A DNA stretch of 58,425 bases from Bacillota bacterium (GTDB taxonomy: Bacteria; Bacillota; Clostridia; Christensenellales; Aristaeellaceae), in NCBI GenBank assembly GCA_030057655.1, contig JASGUQ010000044.1:1-58425 (forward strand), written 5' to 3'. Numbering within the stretch: the stretch's first letter is position 1; each line of letters begins with the position of its first letter. Positions 18,589 through 26,869 of this stretch are shown piece by piece. A program made the position numbers and the translations under genes. The notes under the pieces were generated by a model, which was not told where the DNA came from, searched no databases, and worked only from the letters and a program-made list of their open reading frames with translations.

Positions 18589-19419
18589 ATGAAAATGGGC
18601 GAAAAGATCCGTCGTAAGCGCGAGGAGGCGGGGATCAGCCAGGAGCAATTGGGTGAAAAACTGGGCGTCAGTTTCCAAGCGGTCAGTAACTGGGAGCGGA
18701 ACAGCAGCCTGCCGGACACCGCCAAGCTTTCCATGCTGGCCAAAGCCCTTAACACCAGCGTTTCTTACCTGATGGGCGAAGCGGGAAGCCAGGACTGGGA
18801 CCGGTTTGACCGGCTGTTTGACGAGGACAGGATGTATACTTTTATCAAAGCAGCCGCGACAGCCAAGGGGCTTCACCAGACGCTTCAGGCGTTGCCGTTT
18901 GCCAGGGAGAAGCATAAAAACCAAATCAGAAAAGGCAAGGCCTGCATCCCCTACATCAGCCACCCGCTTACCATGTGCTGCCAGGCACTGGCACTGGGGC
19001 TTGATGAGGACGACTTGCTCAGCGCGACCCTGCTGCACGATGTGGTGGAAGACTGCGAAGTCAGCATCTCAGAGCTGCCGGTCGAAGAAACAGCCCAGGA
19101 GACCGTAAGACTGCTGTCCAAGGACAAAAGCCATGAGCTGGACGAGGAAGGCTACGACAAGGGATATTTTGAAGCCATTGCAACATCGCCGCACGCGATG
19201 TTGGTCAAACTGCTGGACCGCTGCCACAATCTCTCCGTCATGGCCAGCGGGTTTGATAGAAAGCGGATGGGCGAATATGTGACGCACACCCAGGTATGGG
19301 TGATGCCGCTGGCTGACAGGCTGCGAGAAATGGCGCCGCAGTACAGCAACGCGTGCTTTCTGCTCAAATACCAGATGCTGAGCCTGATGTACACCGTCCA
19401 ACACTTGCTGGGGGAGTAA
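18589..19419 (+). CDS. XRE-type HTH protein fused to a SpoT-like HD hydrolase domain
   Basis: Residues 3-61 form an XRE helix-turn-helix (IRRKREEAGISQEQLGEKLG, then VSFQAVSNWERN). The rest is an HD-type metal hydrolase resembling the (p)ppGpp hydrolase domain of RelA/SpoT: His125 in PYISHPL, His150-Asp151 in ATLLHDVVED with Glu154-Asp155, and Asp210 in VKLLDRCHNL. All expected catalytic residues appear present; no synthetase, TGS or ACT domain follows. It could be an alarmone-sensing or alarmone-degrading transcription regulator. The ATG at 18589 follows GGGAGGTAGG. It stands alone between the proS leader and the AT-rich island. Fold assignment is fairly sure; substrate is not. Confidence 0.8.
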   Translation: MKMGEKIRRKREEAGISQEQLGEKLGVSFQAVSNWERNSSLPDTAKLSMLAKALNTSVSYLMGEAGSQDWDRFDRLFDEDRMYTFIKAAATAKGLHQTLQALPFAREKHKNQIRKGKACIPYISHPLTMCCQALALGLDEDDLLSATLLHDVVEDCEVSISELPVEETAQETVRLLSKDKSHELDEEGYDKGYFEAIATSPHAMLVKLLDRCHNLSVMASGFDRKRMGEYVTHTQVWVMPLADRLREMAPQYSNACFLLKYQMLSLMYTVQHLLGE

Positions 19420-19717
19420 ACTGGGGTATCTGTGGTTCGCTTTCTCAACTGTTCAGATAAGTAAACAATAGTATCGATATATCGAATAATCTTTATCTTT
19501 AGTCACTATAGCTTTACTTTTTTAAAACTTTAAAAACTTGTTTATTTGAAATGCTCATAGTCTATTGATAAGTATAGTGTGATATAATCGTTACTAGCTT
19601 CAAAGCTAAATGGGATCTGACAACAAAAACAATGATAGATTCGTTTTTGATTGTCATCATATATTGAAATTTTTTAGTCTACGAACACACGAATTGTTGA
19701 AAAAGGAGAAAATCTTA
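19420..19717 (+). promoter_or_regulatory. AT-rich gap with putative promoter of the nucleoside hydrolase unit
   Basis: This 298-base gap is AT-rich and holds no gene I can support. It contains TATAAT at 19583-19588 within GTGTGATATAAT (19577-19588), and TTGATA at 19565-19570. The 12-base spacing between those two is too short for a classical promoter, so the -35 may lie elsewhere or an activator may be used. The same GTGTGATATAAT occurs in the reconstructed promoter of the neighbouring ABC importer. Confidence 0.45.
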
Positions 19718-20623
19718 ATGAATCAATTGATAAATGTGTTTCTGGACACCGATATCGGGCCTGACTGTGATGACACAGCAGCGCTTGCAATCCTCTTGCA
19801 GCTGTGCAAAGAAGGACATGCACGACTGTTAGGTATAACGCACTGTACAGGTAGTCCTTATGGTTTAGGAACGATAGATGCGATCTGCCGCATGTATGGC
19901 ATTCAAGTCCCTATGGGCACCTGTGATGATCCGGGCTTTCTTTCCACTGGCACGGCATTGTGTTATACGCCTTCTGTATGTGAAAAGTTTGCAAACAGTT
20001 ATCCTCCAAATGAGCCGCATCCTGATGCAGTAGACGCTCTTGTTCAAGCGATGGAGAGCATGGAAGCAGACAGCGTAACAATGATCACCATCGGTCCGCT
20101 TAATAACCTGGCTCGTTTTCTAACGGACAAGAAGGCGTCTTTACTCATGTGTAAATGCGTCAGACGGATTGTGATGATGGCGGGATCATTTGTTGGAGCC
20201 GACGATTTCACTGAATGGAACATCAAAATGGATATTTCTGCCATGAGAACCATTGCTAATTTGTGGAAAAAAGAATTGATCCTGTGCCCCTTTGAAGCTG
20301 CGGTGGATGTAAATACAGGCGCACCACTTGCAAAGTATCCTGATAACCCTGTGAAAACCGCATACAGTCTCTTTAATAAGGGTGGTTTGCTGCGTCCTTC
20401 ATGGGATCTGCTTACAGTTGCTTGCGCTGTTTTGGATGACCACGGCCCTTATGCGTTGAGCTCGAATGGTTATCTATCTGTAAGCGAAAATGGTGTAACC
20501 CGATTTACACCCGATGCGTTTGGTAATTGCAGCTATATTTACAGAAAAGGAACGGTTGACGAGGCAGTGAGTTGGCTGGATACAATGCTTGAAAATGCGC
20601 TCCAAACTATGACAAAAGCTTGA
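19718..20623 (+). CDS. Nucleoside hydrolase (IUNH family)
   Basis: This 301-residue enzyme would hydrolyse the N-glycosidic bond of a ribonucleoside to ribose and base. The calcium-binding cluster DTDIGPDCDDTAALAIL is at residues 9-25, and the conserved TMITIGPLNNLARFL, MMAGSFVGADDFTEWNIKMD and DLLTVACAVLDD follow. The frame is open 36 codons further upstream, but the ATG at 19718 is chosen because AAAAAGGAG precedes it and the protein then starts right before the catalytic strand. It is cytoplasmic (no signal peptide). It is followed after 20 bases by the GH43-like gene, so the two are likely one operon. The base specificity cannot be told. Confidence 0.88.
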   Translation: MNQLINVFLDTDIGPDCDDTAALAILLQLCKEGHARLLGITHCTGSPYGLGTIDAICRMYGIQVPMGTCDDPGFLSTGTALCYTPSVCEKFANSYPPNEPHPDAVDALVQAMESMEADSVTMITIGPLNNLARFLTDKKASLLMCKCVRRIVMMAGSFVGADDFTEWNIKMDISAMRTIANLWKKELILCPFEAAVDVNTGAPLAKYPDNPVKTAYSLFNKGGLLRPSWDLLTVACAVLDDHGPYALSSNGYLSVSENGVTRFTPDAFGNCSYIYRKGTVDEAVSWLDTMLENALQTMTKA

Positions 20624-20643
20624 AATTAAAGGAGTGATAAAAG

Positions 20644-21588
20644 ATGAAAAATGCACCTGCTCCCCTGTTCCGTGATCCAATCAATGAAGGTCCAACGGAT
20701 CCGACCGTAATCTATAACCAAGCAGAAAAATCCTGGTGGATTATCTACACAGCGCGAAGAGCTACAGCACCATGCCGAGGTGTTGCATGGGTACATGGCA
20801 CAGCATTGGGTGTCGCATCTTCAAATGATGGTGGCCAGACCTGGATATATCGTGGTACTCTGAACCTTGAAGCAATTGAACCCGGACACAATACTTACTG
20901 GGCTCCAGAGGTTATTTGGGCAGAAGGCAAGTATCATATGTATGTTAGTTATATCACGGGTGTTCCTGAAACTTGGCAACATCCACGCCATATTCTACAC
21001 TACACTTCTGACAATCTTTGGGACTGGAAGTATGAATCCACACTCTACGAACTAGGTGACAAGGCTATCGACGCATGTCTGTTCCCACGTCCAGAGGGCG
21101 GTTGGCGACTTTTTTATAAGAACGAAGCAGCTGGGAGCCACACCCAGTATGCGGATAGCGATGACCTCTACCGCTGGGTACATAAGGGCTATGCAACGAA
21201 CGATTGTGAGCAAGAGGGACCGAATGTTTTCACTCTTGGAGGCGATGCATTTATGATCGCCGATATGTGGAACGGCATGGCTGTTTATAAAAGCAAGGAT
21301 CTGACCCATTGGTCACGTCAGGAAGGACATTTTTTAAGCGATCCGGGCATACGTCAGGATGATACTTGCCGCGGTCATCATGCAGATGTCGTTTCCTTTG
21401 GAAACCGAGCTTATATGTTTTACTTTGTGCATCCAAATGCAAAGCAGTATATGTATGGTGATAATGATTCACCAATAACACGCATGTCAGCCATACAGGT
21501 AGCAATGCTCAAAAACGAGCATGGCAAACTAACGCTCATACGCAACGAACCATTTGATTTTGATCTTAGCGGTGATCAGGTTTGGTAA
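20644..21588 (+). CDS. Five-bladed beta-propeller glycoside hydrolase (GH43-like)
   Basis: This 314-residue protein has the repeat pattern of clan GH-F/GH43-type five-bladed propellers. Candidate catalytic residues fit: an Asp in GPTDPTVIYN near the N-terminus, an Asp in KAIDACLFPRPEGG, and a Glu in CEQEGPNVFTLGG. Blades show paired aromatic motifs such as SWWIIYTARRA, KYHMYVSYI and RAYMFYFVHPN. There is no signal peptide, so it probably acts on short oligosaccharides after import, in keeping with the adjacent ABC importer. GH117- or GH130-like families share the fold and are not excluded. AAAGGAGTGATAAAAG precedes the ATG. It ends close to a convergent permease gene. Confidence 0.75.
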   Translation: MKNAPAPLFRDPINEGPTDPTVIYNQAEKSWWIIYTARRATAPCRGVAWVHGTALGVASSNDGGQTWIYRGTLNLEAIEPGHNTYWAPEVIWAEGKYHMYVSYITGVPETWQHPRHILHYTSDNLWDWKYESTLYELGDKAIDACLFPRPEGGWRLFYKNEAAGSHTQYADSDDLYRWVHKGYATNDCEQEGPNVFTLGGDAFMIADMWNGMAVYKSKDLTHWSRQEGHFLSDPGIRQDDTCRGHHADVVSFGNRAYMFYFVHPNAKQYMYGDNDSPITRMSAIQVAMLKNEHGKLTLIRNEPFDFDLSGDQVW

Positions 21589-21624
21589 TTTGGTACTATA
21601 GTTAGCTTGCCTGAGGAATGGTTT

Positions 21625-21689
21625 GCATTTAACAAAGGCTGAGAAAACCGCAAAAAACATCCTTCCGATCAAGAAAACAAATCAGCCTT
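21625..21689. terminator. Weak convergent hairpin AAAGGCTGA/TCAGCCTTT
   Basis: AAAGGCTGA and its exact complement TCAGCCTTTT, about 40 bases apart, span the convergent gene ends and overlap the permease stop codon. The long loop makes a classical intrinsic terminator doubtful. Confidence 0.3.
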
Positions 21690-22509
21690 TTACTGCTCCG
21701 GCAGTGAGCCCCTTAATAATGTACTTCTGCATGAAGCAATAGAATACAAAAATAGGGAAGATAGTCACTGTGGAAAGCGTCATAAAAATCGGCCAGTTGG
21801 TAGTAAATTGCCCCTTAGCACGGAAAATTTCAAGAACCAGTGTTGTATTGGATCGCGAGTTAAGGAAAATATTCGGCGCGATGAAATCATTCCATATCCA
21901 CATGGTATTAAAGATAATAGAAGTGATGGTAATAGCCTTCATCAGCGGAAAAATAATTTGGAAGAAGATTCGTGCAGGGCTGGCGCCATCCACAATTGCT
22001 GCTTCGTTAAGTTCTTTAGGTATGGATCTCATGTAACCTACAGCCAGGAAGACTGTAAGCGCGGAACCATTGGCATAAAACACAACCATGCCCGGAAGAC
22101 TGTCCAAAAGATTCATCACTTGCATAACTTCAAACAGGGATAGCAGAATTGCTTGGAAGGGAACTAGAAAGCCGAGCATCAGATAGACAAGCATCGCGTT
22201 ATTGAACTTATTGGAGTTAAACACAATGGGATATGCAGCCATCTCACCAATTACCACGATTAGCAGCACCGAGCAAATTGTCAGAAAAAAAGTGTTGCGG
22301 AACGCCATGAAGATCGGCGTCTTCTCAAAGACCTCAATATAATTGCCCAGATACAGACTTGTAGGAAAAGCAGTTGGATTATAGGAAACCTCACGCAATG
22401 TTTTAAATGTGCTGATAACTAAAAAATAAAATGGATAGAGAAAAACCACACATATCGGCAGGATAAACAGGTCAGACAACGAAAAGTTGTTTTTCAGGAA
22501 TCTCTTCAT
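21682..22509 (-). CDS. Carbohydrate ABC transporter permease, MalG type (CUT1)
   Basis: This 275-residue membrane protein has six predicted helices and the cytoplasmic EAA loop NEAAIVDGASPARIFFQIIF that docks the ATPase. It starts MKRFLKNNFSLSDLFILPI and ends KYIIKGLTAGAVKG, the standard MalG-type C-terminus. Its ATG overlaps the stop of the upstream MalF-type gene (TAATG). Third gene of the order binding protein, MalF-type, MalG-type; no ATPase gene is present, so a shared MsmX/MsmK-like ATPase elsewhere in the genome is expected. Confidence 0.92.
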   Translation of the reverse strand: MKRFLKNNFSLSDLFILPICVVFLYPFYFLVISTFKTLREVSYNPTAFPTSLYLGNYIEVFEKTPIFMAFRNTFFLTICSVLLIVVIGEMAAYPIVFNSNKFNNAMLVYLMLGFLVPFQAILLSLFEVMQVMNLLDSLPGMVVFYANGSALTVFLAVGYMRSIPKELNEAAIVDGASPARIFFQIIFPLMKAITITSIIFNTMWIWNDFIAPNIFLNSRSNTTLVLEIFRAKGQFTTNWPIFMTLSTVTIFPIFVFYCFMQKYIIKGLTAGAVKG

Positions 22510-23396
22510 TATGTGCTGACCTCCCTCTTGCTCATCGACGTATACTGGATAACCGCGATAACCATAACCAACAAAATAAAAATTGTTGCCAAAGCTGTAG
22601 ATACACCATACTGACGCTCAGAGATACCACGTTGGATTATAATCTGCGTAACGGTGTAGTTGGAATAACCGGGACCACCCTTTGTTAGTGCATAGGGCAA
22701 ATCGTAAACCTTCAGGCCGTTTGTTAGTAACAGTAGCGTATTGACCGTCATCGCAGGAGCAAGCAAGGGAAGGGTGATGAAGCGGAATTGATCGATTTTA
22801 CTTGCTCCATCAATGGCAGCTGCTTCATAGTATGCAGGATCGATTGCCTGCAGATAAGCGATATTGACCATTGTATGCCAGCCTGTATTCGCCCAAATGG
22901 CAACTGAAATGATTGAAAATTTGGCAACCCAACCTCCGGATGTGAAACCAATGGGTTTTATACCAAAGAGCGAACCAAGTATGGAGTTGAGCGCACCAGT
23001 TTTTAGCGGAGAAAGTATGTAGGTCCAAATATATCCTAAAAGCAACGCACTAATAACGGAGGGAAAGAAAAAGATGGCACGCTCCAAGGTTTTAATCCGC
23101 TGGTTTTTATCCAAACAAACAGCCAGCGGTATGGATATCGCATTAATCAAAAGAACAGTAAAAAACGTATAAAATAAGGTATTGAACAGTGCTTGCTTCA
23201 TTACATCATCGCGAAAGACAGCGATATAGTTTTTAAAACCTACAAAGTTATATGTGCGAAGTACACCATCAAAATCTGTAAAACTATAAAGCAAAGTTTT
23301 CAAAAGCGGGATGATTGTAAAAGCCGTAAACGTCAGAATTGCTGGCAGAAGGAAAACCTCGTACTGCAGCTGACGCAAAAATCGTCTTTTTTTCAT
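22509..23396 (-). CDS. Carbohydrate ABC transporter permease, MalF type (CUT1)
   Basis: This 295-residue membrane protein pairs with the MalG-type permease. It has six hydrophobic helices, the EAA loop YYEAAAIDGASKIDQFRFIT and the segment ALTKGGPGYSNYTVTQIIIQ near the end, both family marks. The frame opens 18 codons further upstream, but ATG at 23396 is preferred: AGGAGTG lies upstream and the protein then starts with the usual basic cytoplasmic MKKRRFLRQLQYE. It ends by overlapping the next gene by one base. Confidence 0.92.
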   Translation of the reverse strand: MKKRRFLRQLQYEVFLLPAILTFTAFTIIPLLKTLLYSFTDFDGVLRTYNFVGFKNYIAVFRDDVMKQALFNTLFYTFFTVLLINAISIPLAVCLDKNQRIKTLERAIFFFPSVISALLLGYIWTYILSPLKTGALNSILGSLFGIKPIGFTSGGWVAKFSIISVAIWANTGWHTMVNIAYLQAIDPAYYEAAAIDGASKIDQFRFITLPLLAPAMTVNTLLLLTNGLKVYDLPYALTKGGPGYSNYTVTQIIIQRGISERQYGVSTALATIFILLVMVIAVIQYTSMSKREVST

Positions 23397-23523
23397 CGTA
23401 CTTTCACTCCTGTTTATGTAAAGAATGGAGTCTTCACCAATACATATCATACTGAATGTTGTAGGTCAGTATGATGAGAAAAACTGAGGGGCGGTTTCCG
23501 CCCCTCAGCCAGTAAAATAGAAT

Positions 23524-24747
23524 TTATTGAGCAGAAACCTCAGCTAATTTCGCATCAAGTCGGGCAGCAGCTTCCTGCGGGGTACATGCGCCAACCAGTA
23601 CGTCCTGAACGCCAGCAATAAAAGTCAGGCGTAAAGATTCAGTATAAGAAACCCACTCGCTCATCGGAATATGGAATTCTCCATTTTGAACAGCAGCAAC
23701 TGCGTCTACAACTTCCTTGCGCAGCTCAGGCGTGAAGCCCTTCGCGACAGTGAAACCACCATATGCACCGTACTGAGCCTCAAGACCTTCCGGGGAAACA
23801 CAATACTCGATAAAAGCCTTCGCGATCTCAGGATTTTTAGCATTGGCATTGATGCACGGTCCAACATTGATGCAGCCACAGTAGTAGATATGCTCAGTGC
23901 CTGGGACACCCATAATCTCGTAGTTTAGTTCAGGGTTAATCTGATCGATGGTGCCACAATTCCAAGACCCTGACATGATCATAGCAACCTGCCCGGTGGC
24001 GAACTGCACAACAACATCATCACCGGAAACACCAACCATATCAGCATTCAGATAGCCCTTATCCACAAGCTCTTTAAGCATCTCGTAGGGCTTAGTCCAG
24101 CCATCTTCAAACTTTGCTTCGCCGGCAAATACCTTTTTGGTAAAGTCCGGATCTTTGGATAAGGTTTCAGCGCCAAATAGAGGAGCGACAAAGTTAACAG
24201 CAGCATCTTGGCAATTATCCAAAAGCGGTACATAACCATTATCCTTTAAGGTTTGACAGACAGCAAGAAAATCATTCCAAGTCTTCGGCTCTTCTGTAAT
24301 CCCGCAGGCTTCGAAGATATCCTTGTTATAGAACAACCCGCCAACCCAGCAGTCAACCGCAGCACAGTTGGGGTACATAGCCTTGACTGCATCTGGAATA
24401 GTACCATCCTGCATATAGCTCTCACCGGAAAGATCCATGCAGTAGCTCCCCACGGTCAGGGCCTCACGATTTTCCAAAGCCATATAGAACACATCAGGTG
24501 CAGTACCCGTGTATAGCAGAGTGGAGAGTTTCTCTATGTAATCTGCAACAGGCGGCGCATAGGTGTAGTCAACTGTGACATTGGGATACTTAGCTTTGAA
24601 ACCGTCGATTACTGGAGCGCTCATGGTCTCATTATACCAGGAAAGAATAGAAAGGGTGCCAGTCAGGTTGCTGTCGGCAGCCATCGCGCTCAGGCCAGTA
24701 CCGACAAGAATCGTCAAGACAAGGAGCAGAACAAAAATTTTCTTCAC
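23524..24747 (-). CDS. Extracellular solute-binding protein (family 1) of a sugar importer
   Basis: This 407-residue protein binds the transported saccharide outside the membrane. A signal peptide (MKKIFVLLLVLTILVGTGLS, cleaved near AMAADS) lacks the lipobox Cys normally seen on Gram-positive binding proteins. The mature part starts LTGTLSILSWYNETMSAPVI and contains YTGTAPDVFYMALENREALT and GQVAMIMSGSWNCGTIDQIN, typical of family 1. The start is GTG at 24747, after AAAAAGGAGG. It is the first gene of the importer unit. Its promoter region is interrupted by the IS element about 50 bases upstream. The substrate is unknown; the nearby GH43-like gene suggests a plant-type oligosaccharide. Confidence 0.9.
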   Translation of the reverse strand: MKKIFVLLLVLTILVGTGLSAMAADSNLTGTLSILSWYNETMSAPVIDGFKAKYPNVTVDYTYAPPVADYIEKLSTLLYTGTAPDVFYMALENREALTVGSYCMDLSGESYMQDGTIPDAVKAMYPNCAAVDCWVGGLFYNKDIFEACGITEEPKTWNDFLAVCQTLKDNGYVPLLDNCQDAAVNFVAPLFGAETLSKDPDFTKKVFAGEAKFEDGWTKPYEMLKELVDKGYLNADMVGVSGDDVVVQFATGQVAMIMSGSWNCGTIDQINPELNYEIMGVPGTEHIYYCGCINVGPCINANAKNPEIAKAFIEYCVSPEGLEAQYGAYGGFTVAKGFTPELRKEVVDAVAAVQNGEFHIPMSEWVSYTESLRLTFIAGVQDVLVGACTPQEAAARLDAKLAEVSAQ

Positions 24748-24796
24748 GGGTTAATCCTCCTTTTTGGTTAGATATTATATTGATTAACTGTATTAT

Positions 24797-26028
24797 GGGA
24801 ACCTCTAAAAACCAGCGTTTTCCGAGTCAGTAAATAGTTTTCATGGTTTTTTTAAAGACGATCCCCTTGATCTCCTTCCAAAGTAACGGATATTGCTTAG
24901 TATTTCCTTTAAGACCAACTCTTTTCCTGGATTTGGGCATAGTTATCCTGCGGTGGGCATTCCACGACTCAAAATTACGTATCTGCACAAGTTGTAGATC
25001 AGGTTGGTCAGCCCTATGTTGAACTTCGCACGAGCAATTCCGATACTGCGCACAGTAATCCCGTTCAGGCTGCCAGTCATGTATCCAAAAACATGCTCAA
25101 TACGCGCCCTGATTCTGGATTTTTTCTTGTTCTCCGCTTTCTGTTCTCCGCTTAACGGCCTGTTGCGATATCCTTTTTCATGGATTTGGTTTTTTATCCC
25201 TTTGGGAAGCTTATCGGCAATAGGGTTGCCGGAATATGCGCTGTCCGCGTAAAGCACCTGATCCTTTTCATCTATCAATTCAATCAGCGCCTGGCTGTCG
25301 TGTATTGAAGCGTCTGTCACTGTATACGCTGTAATCAGTTTGCTGTCCACATCCACCTTGACATGATCCTTGTACCCAAAATGCCGTTCCTTGTTCTTCG
25401 TCATCCAGCGGGCATCGGTATCTTTTTGCCGCACTTTGCTGACGTTCTCGGGTTTATCCCATCCCTCGGGCGTCTTGCCTTCCTTGATCTGTCGGTTCTC
25501 TTCCCGGGTGTTGCGCTGCCGCGGCGCTTCCACAAATGTTGCGTCCACAATTGTTCCTTTATGTGAAATGATGCCCTGCTGCTCCAGCTGAAGGTTGAAG
25601 AGCTTGAACAAATCCTCTATGACATCCGCTTTTACCAGGGTGTCCCGGAACAGCCAGATTGTCTTCGCGTCCGGGACTCGATCTCCCAGCGACAGTCCCA
25701 GAAAACGCATGAAACTCACACGGTCGTTGATCTGGTATTCTGCCTGGTCATCTGAAATATTGAACAGCCGCTGAAGGATCAAAATCTTGAACATGAGCAG
25801 GTAACTGTAGGGTGGCCGTCCTCCCACGCCTTTTTGTTCCTTTGCAAACACTTTGTTCAGAGCGCCTTCAAACATACGCCAATCAATGACGCTATTCAGT
25901 TTCTCCAGCGGATCTCCAAGGGAGCTTAACTTCTTCAGACGATTGCTTTCGTCAAATAATCCAATCTGTTTCATACACCCTATTTTAACAAAAATTAGCA
26001 CGCCTTGCTTGTGTTTTTAGAGGTCGCC
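24797..26028 (-). mobile_element. IS5-family insertion sequence, complete (1232 bp)
   Basis: The ends are GGGAACCTCTAAAAAC (24797-24812) and, read inward from the other side, GGCGACCTCTAAAAAC (26013-26028), 14 of 16 identical. One intact transposase fills most of the element. A TTAT duplication flanks it. Intact gene, matched ends and a clean duplication suggest a recent, possibly active, insertion. It sits directly upstream of the sugar-importer gene and splits its likely promoter. Confidence 0.92.
24943..25974 (-). CDS. IS5-family transposase
   Basis: This protein of 343 residues has the IS5 N-terminal domain (GGRPPYSYLLMFKILILQRL, then LFNISDDQAEYQINDRVSFM) and a DDE catalytic core: Asp in GTIVDATFVEAPRQR, Asp in VLYADSAYSGNPIADK and Glu in RARIEHVFGYMTGS, with the Y-x2-R-x3-E-like spacing. 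The frame is open nine codons further upstream; ATG at 25974 (MKQIGLFDESNRLKKL) is the likelier start since homologues begin this way. It lies fully inside the inverted repeats and appears intact. Confidence 0.92.
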   Translation of the reverse strand: MKQIGLFDESNRLKKLSSLGDPLEKLNSVIDWRMFEGALNKVFAKEQKGVGGRPPYSYLLMFKILILQRLFNISDDQAEYQINDRVSFMRFLGLSLGDRVPDAKTIWLFRDTLVKADVIEDLFKLFNLQLEQQGIISHKGTIVDATFVEAPRQRNTREENRQIKEGKTPEGWDKPENVSKVRQKDTDARWMTKNKERHFGYKDHVKVDVDSKLITAYTVTDASIHDSQALIELIDEKDQVLYADSAYSGNPIADKLPKGIKNQIHEKGYRNRPLSGEQKAENKKKSRIRARIEHVFGYMTGSLNGITVRSIGIARAKFNIGLTNLIYNLCRYVILSRGMPTAG

Positions 26029-26057
26029 TTATATCACACAACTTTATTTTATATCAA
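26029..26057 (-). promoter_or_regulatory. Detached upstream half of the sugar-importer promoter
   Basis: On the minus strand TTGATA (plus-strand 26052-26057) is followed 18 bases later by TATAA, where the IS begins. With the IS and one TTAT removed it reads TTGATA, 18 bases, TATAAT, then the importer leader. In the present sequence the -35 and -10 are separated by the 1.2-kb element. Confidence 0.6.
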
Positions 26058-26107
26058 CTGCATTTTTAAGCATTATCAAACTTCATATACTACAATCAAC
26101 CATAAAC

Positions 26108-26140
26108 CAACCCCCACCAGTTAACCACTGATGGGGGTTG
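26108..26140 (-). terminator. Hairpin after the DUF6273-like gene
   Basis: CAACCCCCA and TGGGGGTTG form a 9-bp stem, with an inner CAGT/ACTG pairing. It is 15 bases after the stop codon at 26156. The following minus-strand bases GTTTATGGTTG are only moderately T-rich. Confidence 0.6.
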
Positions 26141-26155
26141 AAACCTTGAAACGGT

Positions 26156-26860
26156 TTATTCGCTCTTAGCCAAAGCTTCCAAAACAATCGGATCCTCTAT
26201 GCTTCCTGTGCCGCCCGGGCTTTGCAGGAGGTCCAGGTTCAGGGTGATAACGGGGCGCACGCCCATGTCAACCGCGGTGACGCCCAGGTAGCCCAGGTTG
26301 CCCTCTAATTTGATGGAGCGGTGGGCGAATTTTTTGACGGAGGGCGTTCTGGTCCAGTAGGGGCTGTGGCCCTTGTGGCGGTAGTAGAACAGGCCTTCCT
26401 CATCCGCGTACATCGTGCCAAGGGCCCTGCGGCTCATGTTGTCCGTAAAGCCAAAATCCTTGTTCTTCAGGTCGTCATAGCTGGGCAGGGAGACGCGGCC
26501 GTAGTCCTTTTCCAAAAGCGCCGTGTGCGCGCTTGGCATAAAAGCCTTTTCCACAAACTCCTTTTGCAGCCAGGCGTTCAGATCCGCCTTTTCCCAGCCG
26601 GGGTAGCCCTGGGCAACGTTATGGATGCGGGAGACCTCCAGGATCGCGTCGCTTAAAAGGTAGGCCTCATTGCCATTGACAGACAGGACGCGCCAGATGA
26701 TGGGCTGAACGCCCCCGTCCTTATCCTGAGGATATTGCCCGAAAGCGACATAGGTATAGCCTGCGTCCTTGTCAAAGCCCTTCAGCTCAACCGAGGCAAA
26801 AGCTGGGGTCAGAGCCAGGATCAGGGCTAAAGCCAAGATAAATGTGAGAATTCTGCGCAT
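26156..26860 (-). CDS. Secreted DUF6273-like protein
   Basis: This 234-residue protein has a signal peptide (MRRILTFILALALILALTPA, cleaved near FAS). The mature part resembles the DUF6273 domain, a fold seen in Firmicutes surface and secreted proteins: FGQYPQDKDGGVQPIIWRVL, then YLLSDAILEVSRI and NAWLQKEFVEKAFMPSAH, with MGVRPVITLNLDL near the end. Function of this domain is unknown. It starts nine bases after the SH3-repeat gene, so the two are probably one operon and may act together at the cell surface. Confidence 0.7.
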   Translation of the reverse strand: MRRILTFILALALILALTPAFASVELKGFDKDAGYTYVAFGQYPQDKDGGVQPIIWRVLSVNGNEAYLLSDAILEVSRIHNVAQGYPGWEKADLNAWLQKEFVEKAFMPSAHTALLEKDYGRVSLPSYDDLKNKDFGFTDNMSRRALGTMYADEEGLFYYRHKGHSPYWTRTPSVKKFAHRSIKLEGNLGYLGVTAVDMGVRPVITLNLDLLQSPGGTGSIEDPIVLEALAKSE

Positions 26861-26869
26861 ATTGCCTCC

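Larger units (their letters stand above)
24793..26032. repeat. Target-site duplication TTAT flanking the IS element
   Basis: TTAT at 24793-24796 and again at 26029-26032 flanks the inverted-repeat ends exactly. Four-base duplications fit the IS5 family. Removing the element and one copy restores ATTATA, which reads TATAAT on the minus strand. Confidence 0.85.
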
